Of a DNA stretch of 62,152 bases, positions 11,421 through 18,623 are shown piece after piece (the stretch's first letter is position 1; the number at the start of each line of letters is the position of its first letter). The stretch spans positions 1 through 62,152 of the forward strand of contig JANWJS010000003.1 in assembly GCA_025451845.1 (NCBI GenBank), read 5' to 3'. Made by a program: the position numbers and the translations under genes. The notes below the pieces were generated by a model. It was given only the letters and a program-made list of their open reading frames with translations, searched no databases and had not been told where the DNA came from. The stretch is from Steroidobacteraceae bacterium (GTDB taxonomy: Bacteria > Pseudomonadota > Gammaproteobacteria > Steroidobacterales > Steroidobacteraceae).

Positions 11421-11873
11421 CTAGCCTGTCAGCCTGGCCTTGCCAATCTCTGCAAAAGACATCGGAACGCGCTGCCCGTCGACCTCGAGCGCGATGCCAG
11501 CATCGTCCGCCGACAGGAGCGTGCCGGTATAGCGACGTCGCCCCTCGCGCGGCGCGGCGAGCTCCACATGGACCCGCGAGCCGAGAAAGCGCGCGAAATG
11601 CGCCTGCGTGCGCAGCACCCGGTCGAATCCCGGCGAGGAAACCTCGAGCGAATACGCGGTGGGTATCGGGTCCTCGACATCGAGCAGCGCCGACACTTCC
11701 CGGCTCACCTGCTCGCAGTCCGTGAGCCCCACTCCCTCGGGGCGGTCGATGAAGAGTCGCACCAGGGCACTGCCGTGGCCTGACGTTTGCTCGAGCTCCA
11801 CCAGCTCATAGCCCAGCCGCCCGAGGAGGGGCTCAATGAGGGCGATGAGCCTCTCTCGCAAGGTTGCGGGCAT
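11421..11873 (-). CDS. rimP: Ribosome maturation factor RimP
   Basis: RimP assists 30S subunit maturation. The 150-residue protein shows the family pattern: LIEPLLGRLGYELVELE, LVRLFIDRPEGVGLTDCE, then YSLEVSSPGFDRVL and the C-terminal SH3-like part (YTGTLLSADDAGIALEVDG). It is the first gene of the rimP-nusA-infB-rbfA-truB run. The ATG at 11873 follows a leader with tandem terminators. Confidence 0.96.
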   Translation of the reverse strand: MPATLRERLIALIEPLLGRLGYELVELEQTSGHGSALVRLFIDRPEGVGLTDCEQVSREVSALLDVEDPIPTAYSLEVSSPGFDRVLRTQAHFARFLGSRVHVELAAPREGRRRYTGTLLSADDAGIALEVDGQRVPMSFAEIGKARLTG

Positions 11874-11887
11874 GGTAGGGCCGTTAC

Positions 11888-11911
11888 AAAACAAAAAGGG
11901 CCGTGAGGCCC
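11888..11911 (-). terminator. Second intrinsic terminator in the rimP leader
   Basis: On the minus strand GGGCC-TCAC-GGCCC (11911-11898) is followed directly by TTTTTGTTTT, 14 bp before the rimP start codon. Stem of 5 GC pairs. It lies inside the presumed 5' leader rather than after a gene, so it probably acts as an attenuator. Confidence 0.7.
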
Positions 11912-11923
11912 ATTCCAATGCGC

Positions 11924-11954
11924 AAAAAAACAAAAAGCCCCTCGGGGGGCTTTT
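11924..11954 (-). terminator. First intrinsic terminator in the rimP leader
   Basis: A perfect 9-bp stem (AAAAGCCCC / GGGGCTTTT) with a 4-base loop occupies 11933-11954 and is followed on the minus strand by TGTTTTTTT. It is a textbook Rho-independent terminator, placed about 40 nt after the predicted transcription start and about 60 bp before rimP. Confidence 0.85.
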
Positions 11955-11991
11955 CTCGCTCTCTCCACGGTCGAGGCCCGTGGGGGCGCGC

Positions 11992-12019
11992 ATTGTACCC
12001 AAATGGCGTCGGTTGTGAA
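11992..12019 (-). promoter_or_regulatory. Likely sigma-70 promoter of the rimP-nusA-infB operon
   Basis: Minus-strand TTCACA (12019-12014) and TACAAT (11997-11992) are spaced by 16 bp. The predicted start near 11985 gives a leader of roughly 110 nt containing both terminators. The site lies between rimP and the divergent hutI. Confidence 0.6.
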
Positions 12020-12052
12020 ACAGAGATTCCGCTGCGGAGCGATAATGGTTCG

Positions 12053-13273
12053 ATGGCTGAAGCTTTGCACCTCTGGCGAAACGCCCGCATCGCCGCCTGC
12101 GATGCCTCCATGACCCGCTTTGCGCCGGGGGCCCTCCTGACACGCGGCCCGCGTATCGAGTGGATCGGCGCCGAGCGGCATCTGCCCGGGGAATACCGGC
12201 CGAATGAGACGCACGACGTACGGGGCAACTGGCTGACTCCCGGCCTCATCGACTGTCATACCCACTTGGTATTCGCCGGCACCCGGGCGGGAGAGTACGC
12301 CGAGCGGCTGCAGGGCCGCTCCTACCAGGACATTGCCCGCGCCGGGGGCGGGATCCTGGCGAGCATGCGCGCGGTGCGGGCGGCGTCCGAGCAGCAGCTT
12401 TTCGATCAAAGCCTGCCGCGTCTCGAGGCGCTGCTGGCCGAGGGCGTCACCACGGTGGAGGTGAAGTCGGGATACGGCCTCACCCTGGAGGACGAGGCCA
12501 AGATGCTGCGGGTCGCCAGGGCGCTGGCGCGCGCCGCACCGGTCACCATCAGTACCACGCTGCTCGCCGCGCATGCGCTGCCGCCCGAGTATGCAGGTCG
12601 CAGTGACGCCTACATCGATGACATCGCGGCCAAGTGGCTGCCCAAGCTGCAGGCGGAAGGCTTGCTCGATGCCGTGGATATTTTCTGTGAAAACGTCGGC
12701 TTCAGCGTCGAACAAGCAGAGATACTGTTCGATGCAGCCACCCGTCTGGGCGTCGCGGTGAAAATGCACGCGGAGCAACTCTCGAATTTGGGCGGGAGCC
12801 TGCTCGCGGCGCGCCGGGGTGCGCTGTCCTGCGATCATCTGGAATATGCGACCGCACGGGAGGCGCAGGCCCTGGCCGCCGCGGGCACGGTGGCCGTGCT
12901 ACTGCCGGTGGCGTTCTTTTGCCTGGCAGAGCAGCGTAAGCCGCCTGTGGCAGCGCTGCGGGCGGCGGGCGCGGCTATGGCCATCGCCACCGACTGCAAC
13001 CCGGGCTCGGCACCCGGCAGCTCCCTCCTGCTGGCGATGAGCATGGCCACACGGCTCTTCGGGCTGACCTGCGAGGAAGCGCTGGCCGGGGTGACCCGGC
13101 ACGCCGCCCGGGCGCTGGGGATGCAGGAAGAGCGTGGCACGCTCGCTGTGGGGAAGGCCGCGGACTTCATCGTCTGGAGCATCGGAGAGCTGGAAGAGCT
13201 CGGCTACTGGACCGGCTTCAACCCGTGCCGCGCGGTCATCAAGGGCGGACGCCTGGTCTCCCGAGCCCCATGA
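12053..13273 (+). CDS. hutI: Imidazolonepropionase
   Basis: HutI hydrolyses imidazolone-5-propionate to N-formimino-L-glutamate in histidine degradation. The amidohydrolase fold is clear: the metal-binding DCHTHLVFAG, then VEVKSGYGL, KMHAEQLSNLGG and the late ATDCNPGS. With ATG at 12053 the 406-residue length is normal; a further 50 codons upstream lack family similarity. hutU, hutH and hutF/G are not in the window, so the gene is separated from the rest of the pathway. Its stop overlaps the start of hslR (ATGA). Confidence 0.95.
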   Translation: MAEALHLWRNARIAACDASMTRFAPGALLTRGPRIEWIGAERHLPGEYRPNETHDVRGNWLTPGLIDCHTHLVFAGTRAGEYAERLQGRSYQDIARAGGGILASMRAVRAASEQQLFDQSLPRLEALLAEGVTTVEVKSGYGLTLEDEAKMLRVARALARAAPVTISTTLLAAHALPPEYAGRSDAYIDDIAAKWLPKLQAEGLLDAVDIFCENVGFSVEQAEILFDAATRLGVAVKMHAEQLSNLGGSLLAARRGALSCDHLEYATAREAQALAAAGTVAVLLPVAFFCLAEQRKPPVAALRAAGAAMAIATDCNPGSAPGSSLLLAMSMATRLFGLTCEEALAGVTRHAARALGMQEERGTLAVGKAADFIVWSIGELEELGYWTGFNPCRAVIKGGRLVSRAP

Positions 13274-13698
13274 ACCGCAGGAATGGGTTCCACGATTCCG
13301 GCGCTTGCGACGAGAGTGGCCCGGGGACCGCCCGCATCGACCGCTGGCTCTTCAATGTGCGCCTCTTCAAATCACGATCGCTGGCTGCGCAGGCGGTCAA
13401 CGGCGGCAAGGTGCACGTCAACGACGCCCGCGTCCGCCCCTCACACAGCGTGCGGCCCGGGGATTTCGTCAGCTTCAATCGCGGCGCCACCGATTTCGAC
13501 TGCCACGTGGCGGCAATTCCGCTGCGCCGCGGGCCGGCGAAAGAGGCCGCGGCCTGCTACACGGAAAGCGACGCGAGTCGTGAACGGCGTGAGCAGCATG
13601 CGCAGAGGATGCGTCTGGCCGCCGCGCTGACGCCTCGCCCGGAAGAGCGCCCGGACAAGCACCAGAGACGGGAGCTGCGGCGCTTGCGGGGTCGGTAG
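13270..13698 (+). CDS. hslR: Hsp15-like S4-domain RNA-binding protein
   Basis: Hsp15 recycles stalled 50S subunits that carry nascent peptidyl-tRNA. The S4 domain runs from TARIDRWLFNVRLFKSRSLA through GKVHVNDARVRPSHSVRPGD (about residues 17-65), followed by a basic C-terminal tail typical of Hsp15 (QRRELRRLRGR). The 142-residue product starts at ATG 13270, which overlaps the hutI stop, so the two are translationally coupled, an unusual pairing. Confidence 0.88.
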   Translation: MNRRNGFHDSGACDESGPGTARIDRWLFNVRLFKSRSLAAQAVNGGKVHVNDARVRPSHSVRPGDFVSFNRGATDFDCHVAAIPLRRGPAKEAAACYTESDASRERREQHAQRMRLAAALTPRPEERPDKHQRRELRRLRGR

Positions 13699-13835
13699 AT
13701 GAGGGCGGCCGCGGCCGGCGGCGTGATTGAGCGGCGGACGGTCGCACCCAGACAGGTCGCCCCCTCACGTTTGCCCGATAATCGCCCCCATAGAGAGGGC
13801 TTACGGCCGGCACTGCCGGCGCGAGGTTTCTGCCA

Positions 13836-15203
13836 ATGTCGCTGAGTGTCTTCGACATCTTCAAGATCGGTATCGGGCCGTCGAGCTCGCACACCATGGG
13901 GCCGATGCGCGCCGCGCGCGAATTCGCCCTGGGCCTGGAGCGCGACGGGCTGCTGTCTGCGACAGGTCAGGTGGCAGCGCGTCTGTACGGATCGCTCGCC
14001 CTCACGGGCCTCGGTCATGGCACCGACCGGGCCGTACTGGCGGGGCTCGAGGGGGCAGATCCCGAGACCGTCGATCCCGACAGCATCGACCCGACGCTGC
14101 AGCGCATTCGCACCAGTCATCGCATCCGCCTCCTCGGCAAGCACGAGATCGACTTCAATGAGAAGGCGCAGCTGCTGCTGCTGCGTACCGAGCGTCTACC
14201 GGGACATCCGAACGGTATGCGGTTCGCCGCGGCAGCAACCGACGGCAAGCCGTTACGCGAGGAAGAGTATTACTCCATCGGCGGCGGCTTCATCGTCCGC
14301 GGCGGAGAGAGTCAGGCGCGTGAGGCAACAGAGAGGGCGAGGCCGCCCTACCCGTTCAACTCCGCCGCGGAGCTTCTCCTGTTATGCCGCGACAACGGGC
14401 TGGAGCTCTTCGAGCTCGTGCTCGCGAACGAGCGCACCTGGACAAGCGAGGCGCAGGTGCGCGCGGGAGTGCTGCGCCTCTGGGAGGTGATGCAGGGCTG
14501 CGTCGAGCGCGGCTTCCATCAAAGCGGCGTGCTGCCGGGACCCCTGAAGGTGCGCCGGCGCGCGCCGAAGCTCTACCGCGTTCTGACCGAAGGCGGCCCG
14601 TCCCGACCGCTCGACGCGATGGACTGGGTGAACGCCTTTGCTCTTGCCGTCAACGAGGAGAACGCCGCGGGCGGCCGCGTGGTGACGGCCCCGACCAACG
14701 GCGCGGCGGGCATCGTGCCGGCCGTGCTGCACTTCTACCGGCGTTTCGAGCCAGGCGCGAGCGATGAGGGCGTCATCCGGTTCCTGCTCACCGCGGCCGC
14801 TATCGGCATGCTCTACAAGCGCAACGCCTCGATCTCGGGCGCGGAGATGGGGTGTCAGGGTGAGGTCGGCGTCGCCTGCTCCATGGCCGCCGCCGGCCTG
14901 GTCGCGGCGCTGCAGGGCAGCAATGAGCAGATCGAGAATGCGGCCGAGATCGGGATGGAGCACAACCTCGGGCTGACCTGTGACCCGGTGGGCGGCCTGG
15001 TGCAAATTCCCTGCATCGAGCGCAACGCCATGGGAGCCGTGAAGGCAATCAATGCGGCACGGCTCGCAATGCGCGGCGACGGCTCGCACAAGGTTTCACT
15101 CGATCACGTCATCGCGACCATGCGCCAGACCGGCGCCGACATGTCGACGATCTACAAGGAGACCTCACAAGGCGGCCTGGCGGTGAACGTGACTGAGTGT
15201 TGA
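13836..15203 (+). CDS. sdaA: L-serine ammonia-lyase, iron-sulfur-dependent, single chain
   Basis: It converts L-serine to pyruvate and ammonia using a 4Fe-4S cluster. The N-terminal part ([20 protein letters not shown]) and the C-terminal part with cluster cysteines ([19 protein letters not shown] and [19 protein letters not shown]) are fused in one 455-residue chain, as in gammaproteobacteria. ATG at 13836. Upstream 140 bp have no obvious strong promoter. It converges on the GGDEF gene with only 14 bp between stops. Confidence 0.96.
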   Translation: MSLSVFDIFKIGIGPSSSHTMGPMRAAREFALGLERDGLLSATGQVAARLYGSLALTGLGHGTDRAVLAGLEGADPETVDPDSIDPTLQRIRTSHRIRLLGKHEIDFNEKAQLLLLRTERLPGHPNGMRFAAAATDGKPLREEEYYSIGGGFIVRGGESQAREATERARPPYPFNSAAELLLLCRDNGLELFELVLANERTWTSEAQVRAGVLRLWEVMQGCVERGFHQSGVLPGPLKVRRRAPKLYRVLTEGGPSRPLDAMDWVNAFALAVNEENAAGGRVVTAPTNGAAGIVPAVLHFYRRFEPGASDEGVIRFLLTAAAIGMLYKRNASISGAEMGCQGEVGVACSMAAAGLVAALQGSNEQIENAAEIGMEHNLGLTCDPVGGLVQIPCIERNAMGAVKAINAARLAMRGDGSHKVSLDHVIATMRQTGADMSTIYKETSQGGLAVNVTEC

Positions 15204-15217
15204 GCGCTGGATCCCTG

Positions 15218-16264
15218 TTAGGAAGCGGCTGAGCTGTCGGCGGCGTTCGCTGGCGCGAGCGCGATGCGGTTGCGGCCGGCATCCTTGGCATCGTAGAGCG
15301 CTTCGTCGGCGCGGTGGCGCAGGGACTCCAAAGTGTCGCCCGGCTCGCCGATGGCAACACCGATCGAAAGCGTCACGGCACCAACGTACTGCATTCCGTC
15401 GGGACGCGTGATGACGGTGCGGGTAGCGCTGGTACGGATTTTGTCGGCCAGCTGGGCGGCAGCATCCAGGGATTTACCCGGCAGGAACATCGCGAACTCA
15501 TCACCGCCCAGGCGGGCCGCCATGTCTTCGCCCGTAAGGTGCTCGCGCAGGATCTCCGCAACCTTGGCCAGCACCTTGTCGCCGATGACGTGGCCGTGCG
15601 TGTCATTGACGCGCTTGAAGTAATCGACGTCGACGGCGAGGAAAGCGACGCCGACGAGCTCGAAGCCCTCGCGCGCCTCGAGGGCGCGGCGCAGGCCGTG
15701 GAGGTTCTTCAGGCCGGTCAGCGGATCGCGCAGCGGCTCGGTCTGGGCGCGCTCCAGACGTTCCATGACGTGGTCGACTTCCTGACGTTGCCGGGTGAGC
15801 TGCTGGTGCAGTACACCCAGCACGGCCTGCAGCTGCGAGGCCTCCGCCAGTACCCGGCTCACCTTCTCGACCAGCGCAACGGCGGTCTCCTCCTGCTGCC
15901 GCGCTTCCTGGATGGCATCGTCCAGCCTCACGGTGAAGCGCTTGACGGTTCTCTCCGCGTGCGCCGCTTGCTTCTCCGATTCGCCGAGCACCTCACGAAG
16001 CTGACTCTGCGCGAGCTCGAACGCCTGTACGTCCCGGCCGGCGATGTGCAGGGCGTGCAGCCGGCAGATCTCGGTATCCGATAGCAGGGTCTCGCAGGCG
16101 AGGAGCTTGTCGAGCTCCTGGGTCAGGCCCGGGTTGAGGTCAGCGGCATGCTCGTACCATACCGCGTAGCTCACGGGGTGGTAGCCGGCCCGGTGCGGAG
16201 ACATGAGCTGCAGCGCCCGGCGCAGGATTTCGGCGCTTTCTTCCCTCGAATGCTGGTAGCGCAT
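15218..16264 (-). CDS. Diguanylate cyclase (GGDEF) with coiled-coil N-terminus
   Basis: GGDEF enzymes make c-di-GMP from two GTP. The catalytic domain spans roughly residues 172-340, with DPLTGLKNLHGL, the metal site FLAVDVDYFKRVND and an intact GGDEF at 253-257. The product-inhibition I-site is degenerate: the position expected to be Arg is Thr244 (TGED instead of RxxD), so feedback inhibition is probably absent. Residues 1-170 are helical, with a stretch rich in Gln/Glu consistent with coiled coil and no membrane segment, so the protein is cytosolic. It lies downstream of csrA on the same strand. Confidence 0.9.
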   Translation of the reverse strand: MRYQHSREESAEILRRALQLMSPHRAGYHPVSYAVWYEHAADLNPGLTQELDKLLACETLLSDTEICRLHALHIAGRDVQAFELAQSQLREVLGESEKQAAHAERTVKRFTVRLDDAIQEARQQEETAVALVEKVSRVLAEASQLQAVLGVLHQQLTRQRQEVDHVMERLERAQTEPLRDPLTGLKNLHGLRRALEAREGFELVGVAFLAVDVDYFKRVNDTHGHVIGDKVLAKVAEILREHLTGEDMAARLGGDEFAMFLPGKSLDAAAQLADKIRTSATRTVITRPDGMQYVGAVTLSIGVAIGEPGDTLESLRHRADEALYDAKDAGRNRIALAPANAADSSAAS

Positions 16265-16369
16265 TGTTATTCGTATCGCCTCTCACGCGGCGGGTTTTAC
16301 ATCATGGTAACACCCTGGATTGCGCGCGGCGAGATGAGAACCGCGACCCCCCTGGAACGTCGCGGCTGT

Positions 16370-16394
16370 GGGAGCCCCACGAGGCGGGGCTCCC
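16370..16394. other. Strong hairpin downstream of csrA
   Basis: A perfect 9-bp inverted repeat, GGGAGCCCC (16370-16378) with GGGGCTCCC (16386-16394), 7-base loop. It lies 13 bp past the csrA stop but has no U-tract on either strand, so it may be a Rho-dependent or protective 3' structure rather than an intrinsic terminator. Confidence 0.5.
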
Positions 16395-16406
16395 CTTACA
16401 ACCCCG

Positions 16407-16628
16407 TCAGGCGGGCGGAGGCGATGCGAAGCCGGATTTTTGTTTGTCGGCGGCCTCGGCGGCGTGCTCTCTCTTGATGCGCTCGTAGATCTCCTCACGA
16501 TGCACCGCGATGCTCTTCGGCGCATTGATACCGACCCGCACCTGATTGCCCTTGACCCCGAGAACGGTGATCGTCACGTCGTCGCCGATCATGACGGTCT
16601 CACCGACACGCCGCGTAAGAATCAACAT
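16407..16628 (-). CDS. csrA: Carbon storage regulator CsrA
   Basis: CsrA is a dimeric RNA-binding protein that represses or stabilises mRNAs at GGA motifs. The 73-residue product matches the family from [15 protein letters not shown] to [16 protein letters not shown], with a C-terminal tail slightly longer than usual ([12 protein letters not shown]). GGAT precedes the ATG. It is usually found near alaS; here it lies 55 bp after the FecR-like gene, so it could be transcribed from the sigma/anti-sigma unit. Confidence 0.97.
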   Translation of the reverse strand: MLILTRRVGETVMIGDDVTITVLGVKGNQVRVGINAPKSIAVHREEIYERIKREHAAEAADKQKSGFASPPPA

Positions 16629-16683
16629 ACTGGTTATCCTCTGTAGTTAGTGATGATCCAAAGCCCCTTGCGGAACTGGCAAC

Positions 16684-17751
16684 TCAGCGATCTCCCGCCC
16701 CATTCGGCCGCGGGCCGGCAGCTACCGGCCTGTAGCCCAGGATGACTTCGCCCTGCTGGTGCGCGACGGTGACAGGTGCGATCCGGCCAAGACGATCGAG
16801 CGTATCGTCGATGTTGTGGATGCTGAATGCGCCACCCACCTTCTGCGTCGCGGCGCGCGGGTCCGCAATCACGATGCGCTCCGTCGTGTAGCGGCTGAGG
16901 TCGCTGATGAAGTCCTTCAGCGGCTCGCCCTGAGTTTCCAGCATGCCCTGACGCCAGCGAATGACCTTCGACGCCACGATGGTGTGCACGTCGGCCACGA
17001 GGCCGACCGGCGAGTACTCGATTTGTTGGCCGGAGGTGAGGCGCCGGCTCCAGGAAGGCGCGCCCAAACCGTTGTCCAACGCCTCAACGGCTACCGTACC
17101 GCTCATGACGCTGACGCGGACATCACCGTCCGCCATCTGATAGACGTCAAAACGGGTGCCGAGGACCTGCACCTGGCTATGCGCGAGCAGAATGCGAAAA
17201 GGGCGAGCGGGGTCGTGTACGACTTGGAAGTAGGCCTCGCCGCGGATCAGGCGCACGCGGCGATCATGTGGGCTGCCCACCCACTCCAGCTCCGTCTGGG
17301 TATTCAAACCGACGATGCTGCCGTCCGGCAGCATCACGTTGCGAACTTGTCCGGTATCAGTCCGATAGGTCTGCGCCACGTAGCCCTCGCTGCGCAGGAC
17401 CGACCAGCCGAGCGCCACCGCCAGGGCAATGCTGGCGGTTGCCGCGCCCGAAGCCCATACCGCTCCGGAGCCGAGCCATTGGCGCAGCGTTACTATCCAC
17501 GAGCGGCCGGGCTTTGCCTCGGCGATGCTGCTCAGGACTTCTGCGCATGGGCGCCCCTTGAGCTCCATCACCACATCGAGCAAAGCGCGCAGAGCGTGGA
17601 ATTCCCGGGCGCTCGCCGGATCGGCGATCCACGTTTCGAATGCCCGGCGCTGCGTGAGCGACAGGCCACCCCGGCCGAGGCGAGTGTGCCAGTGCGCCGC
17701 GTGCTCGCGGACCCGACCCTGGCGCCACTTGGAATTGCGCCAGAGGCTCAA
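16684..17751 (-). CDS. FecR-family anti-sigma factor / signal transducer
   Basis: FecR-type proteins hold an ECF sigma factor at the membrane and pass on a periplasmic signal. The N-terminal DUF4880-like helical part (AAHWHTRLGRGGLSLTQRRA) is followed by a single membrane segment around residues 93-113 (ASGAATASIALAVALGWSVL) and a periplasmic FecR domain (TYRTDTGQVRNVMLPDGSIV, GEAYFQVVHD, VQVLGTRFDVY), then a secretin/STN-like C-terminus. The likely start is TTG at 17751, overlapping the sigma-factor stop by 4 bases; a longer reading runs through the sigma gene and is rejected. No TonB receptor is adjacent, unlike the classic FecIRA order. Confidence 0.85.
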   Translation of the reverse strand: MSLWRNSKWRQGRVREHAAHWHTRLGRGGLSLTQRRAFETWIADPASAREFHALRALLDVVMELKGRPCAEVLSSIAEAKPGRSWIVTLRQWLGSGAVWASGAATASIALAVALGWSVLRSEGYVAQTYRTDTGQVRNVMLPDGSIVGLNTQTELEWVGSPHDRRVRLIRGEAYFQVVHDPARPFRILLAHSQVQVLGTRFDVYQMADGDVRVSVMSGTVAVEALDNGLGAPSWSRRLTSGQQIEYSPVGLVADVHTIVASKVIRWRQGMLETQGEPLKDFISDLSRYTTERIVIADPRAATQKVGGAFSIHNIDDTLDRLGRIAPVTVAHQQGEVILGYRPVAAGPRPNGAGDR

Positions 17752-18305
17752 TCGACCTCCGCCAGATCGATGCCGCGGGACGAGAGGCGGTCGCGGCAGG
17801 TCTTGAGCGCCTTGGTCATGCGCTTGTCGACCCGCTTCTCGGAGATGCCGAGTGCGGCGGCGATCTCTTTGCGCGGTTTGCCTTGCACGTGTGCCATCAC
17901 GAAAACCTTGCGAAGATTTGGGCGCAACTCTTTGATGACATTGGACAAATGTTGTCCGATCTGATCCGCCATCGCTTGCCGGTCCGGACCCATGCGGTGG
18001 TCGGGCACCTCTTCCATCCCCACCGAGCCCATCATCATGGCGTTCTCGAGACGCCGGCGCCGCAGGTGCATGAGCGCGAAATTCGTGGCCACCTTGAAGA
18101 GCATGGCCCGCGGAAACAGCACCTGCTCCGGCTTGTACATCCTGTGTAGCTGCTCGAAGGTGTCCTGCGCCAGCTCGCGCGCCACCTCCGGCCTGCCCAG
18201 CATCTGGGTGAGATAGGCCAGCAATTGTGCCTCGTGCGTACGGCACAACCGCTCTACGAACTCGTCGGCCCGCCCCGGCAGGGTGAAGCGCTTGACCTCG
18301 CCCAT
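17748..18305 (-). CDS. ECF-family RNA polymerase sigma factor (FecI-like)
   Basis: A 185-residue two-domain sigma factor. Region 2 is seen in AELAQDTFEQLHRMYKPEQ-type sequence (around residues 50-65) and ATNFALMHLRRRR; region 4 in KPRKEIAAALGISEKRVDKRM (about 145-165), the usual helix-turn-helix. I chose ATG at 18305, preceded by GGAAAAGAG; a TTG at 18320 would add five residues. It is coupled to the FecR-like gene, and follows the lasso-type cyclase gene by 318 bp with its own TATAAT element. It probably directs genes of this cluster, but the target promoters are not visible. Confidence 0.9.
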   Translation of the reverse strand: MGEVKRFTLPGRADEFVERLCRTHEAQLLAYLTQMLGRPEVARELAQDTFEQLHRMYKPEQVLFPRAMLFKVATNFALMHLRRRRLENAMMMGSVGMEEVPDHRMGPDRQAMADQIGQHLSNVIKELRPNLRKVFVMAHVQGKPRKEIAAALGISEKRVDKRMTKALKTCRDRLSSRGIDLAEVD

Positions 18306-18323
18306 GTCACTCTTTTCCAATCC

Positions 18324-18416
18324 CTATCCCTCTACCCACTCAAAATGCGCCGCGGACCTGAAGCCCCCCTCCCGCGCAGGGGAAGGCGTTTTAGCCAATT
18401 CGGCCTCGCGCCGCAA
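18324..18416 (-). CDS. Very tentative 30-residue peptide in the sigma-factor leader
   Basis: TTG at 18416, stop at 18326-18324. The C-terminal part reads GFRSAAHFEWVEG, which formally offers a Gly1-Glu9 ring spacing like a lasso core. Against it: no ribosome-binding site, a TTG start, a 17-residue leader, and no Thr at the penultimate leader position that lasso B/C enzymes normally need. Recorded only so that it can be tested. Confidence 0.12.
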   Translation of the reverse strand: MRREAELAKTPSPAREGGFRSAAHFEWVEG

Positions 18417-18436
18417 TGGCGTAGTGGCGTCTGTGG

Positions 18437-18442
18437 ATTATA
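18437..18442 (-). promoter_or_regulatory. -10 element (TATAAT) upstream of the sigma/anti-sigma genes
   Basis: Perfect TATAAT on the minus strand, about 130 bp before the sigma factor ATG. No good -35 is seen at 16-18 bp spacing (TGGCCG at 17), so an activator or an alternative sigma factor may be involved. Confidence 0.4.
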
Positions 18443-18623
18443 TCCTACACCTGGATGACCGGCCAGGCGCAGCCCGAGGCGCGTGTTGGTCACCCACTCC
18501 CGGTGCTGCCCAGGCTCACGACACGGCCCAGGGCCTGCTCGCGCTGGCGGGGTTGCGGCACTCTCCGGTGCGATGCACGAGGCTCCCGAGACCTAACGTC
18601 CCGCGAGACGCCGGTCGCAGTTC

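Larger units (their letters stand above)
18306..18623 (-). other. 318-bp spacer between cyclase and sigma genes; no convincing gene
   Basis: All frames were read because a lasso precursor would be expected nearby. There is no ATG-initiated small frame with a leader/core pattern. The spacer contains a TATAAT on the minus strand (18442-18437), a GC-rich imperfect hairpin around 18365-18385, and a 30-codon TTG frame (18416-18324) listed separately. Confidence 0.6.

Noticed and set aside
17752..18246. N-terminal extension of the FecR-like frame
   Set aside because: It overlaps the ECF sigma gene in another frame; the TTG at 17751 gives a normal FecR N-terminus.
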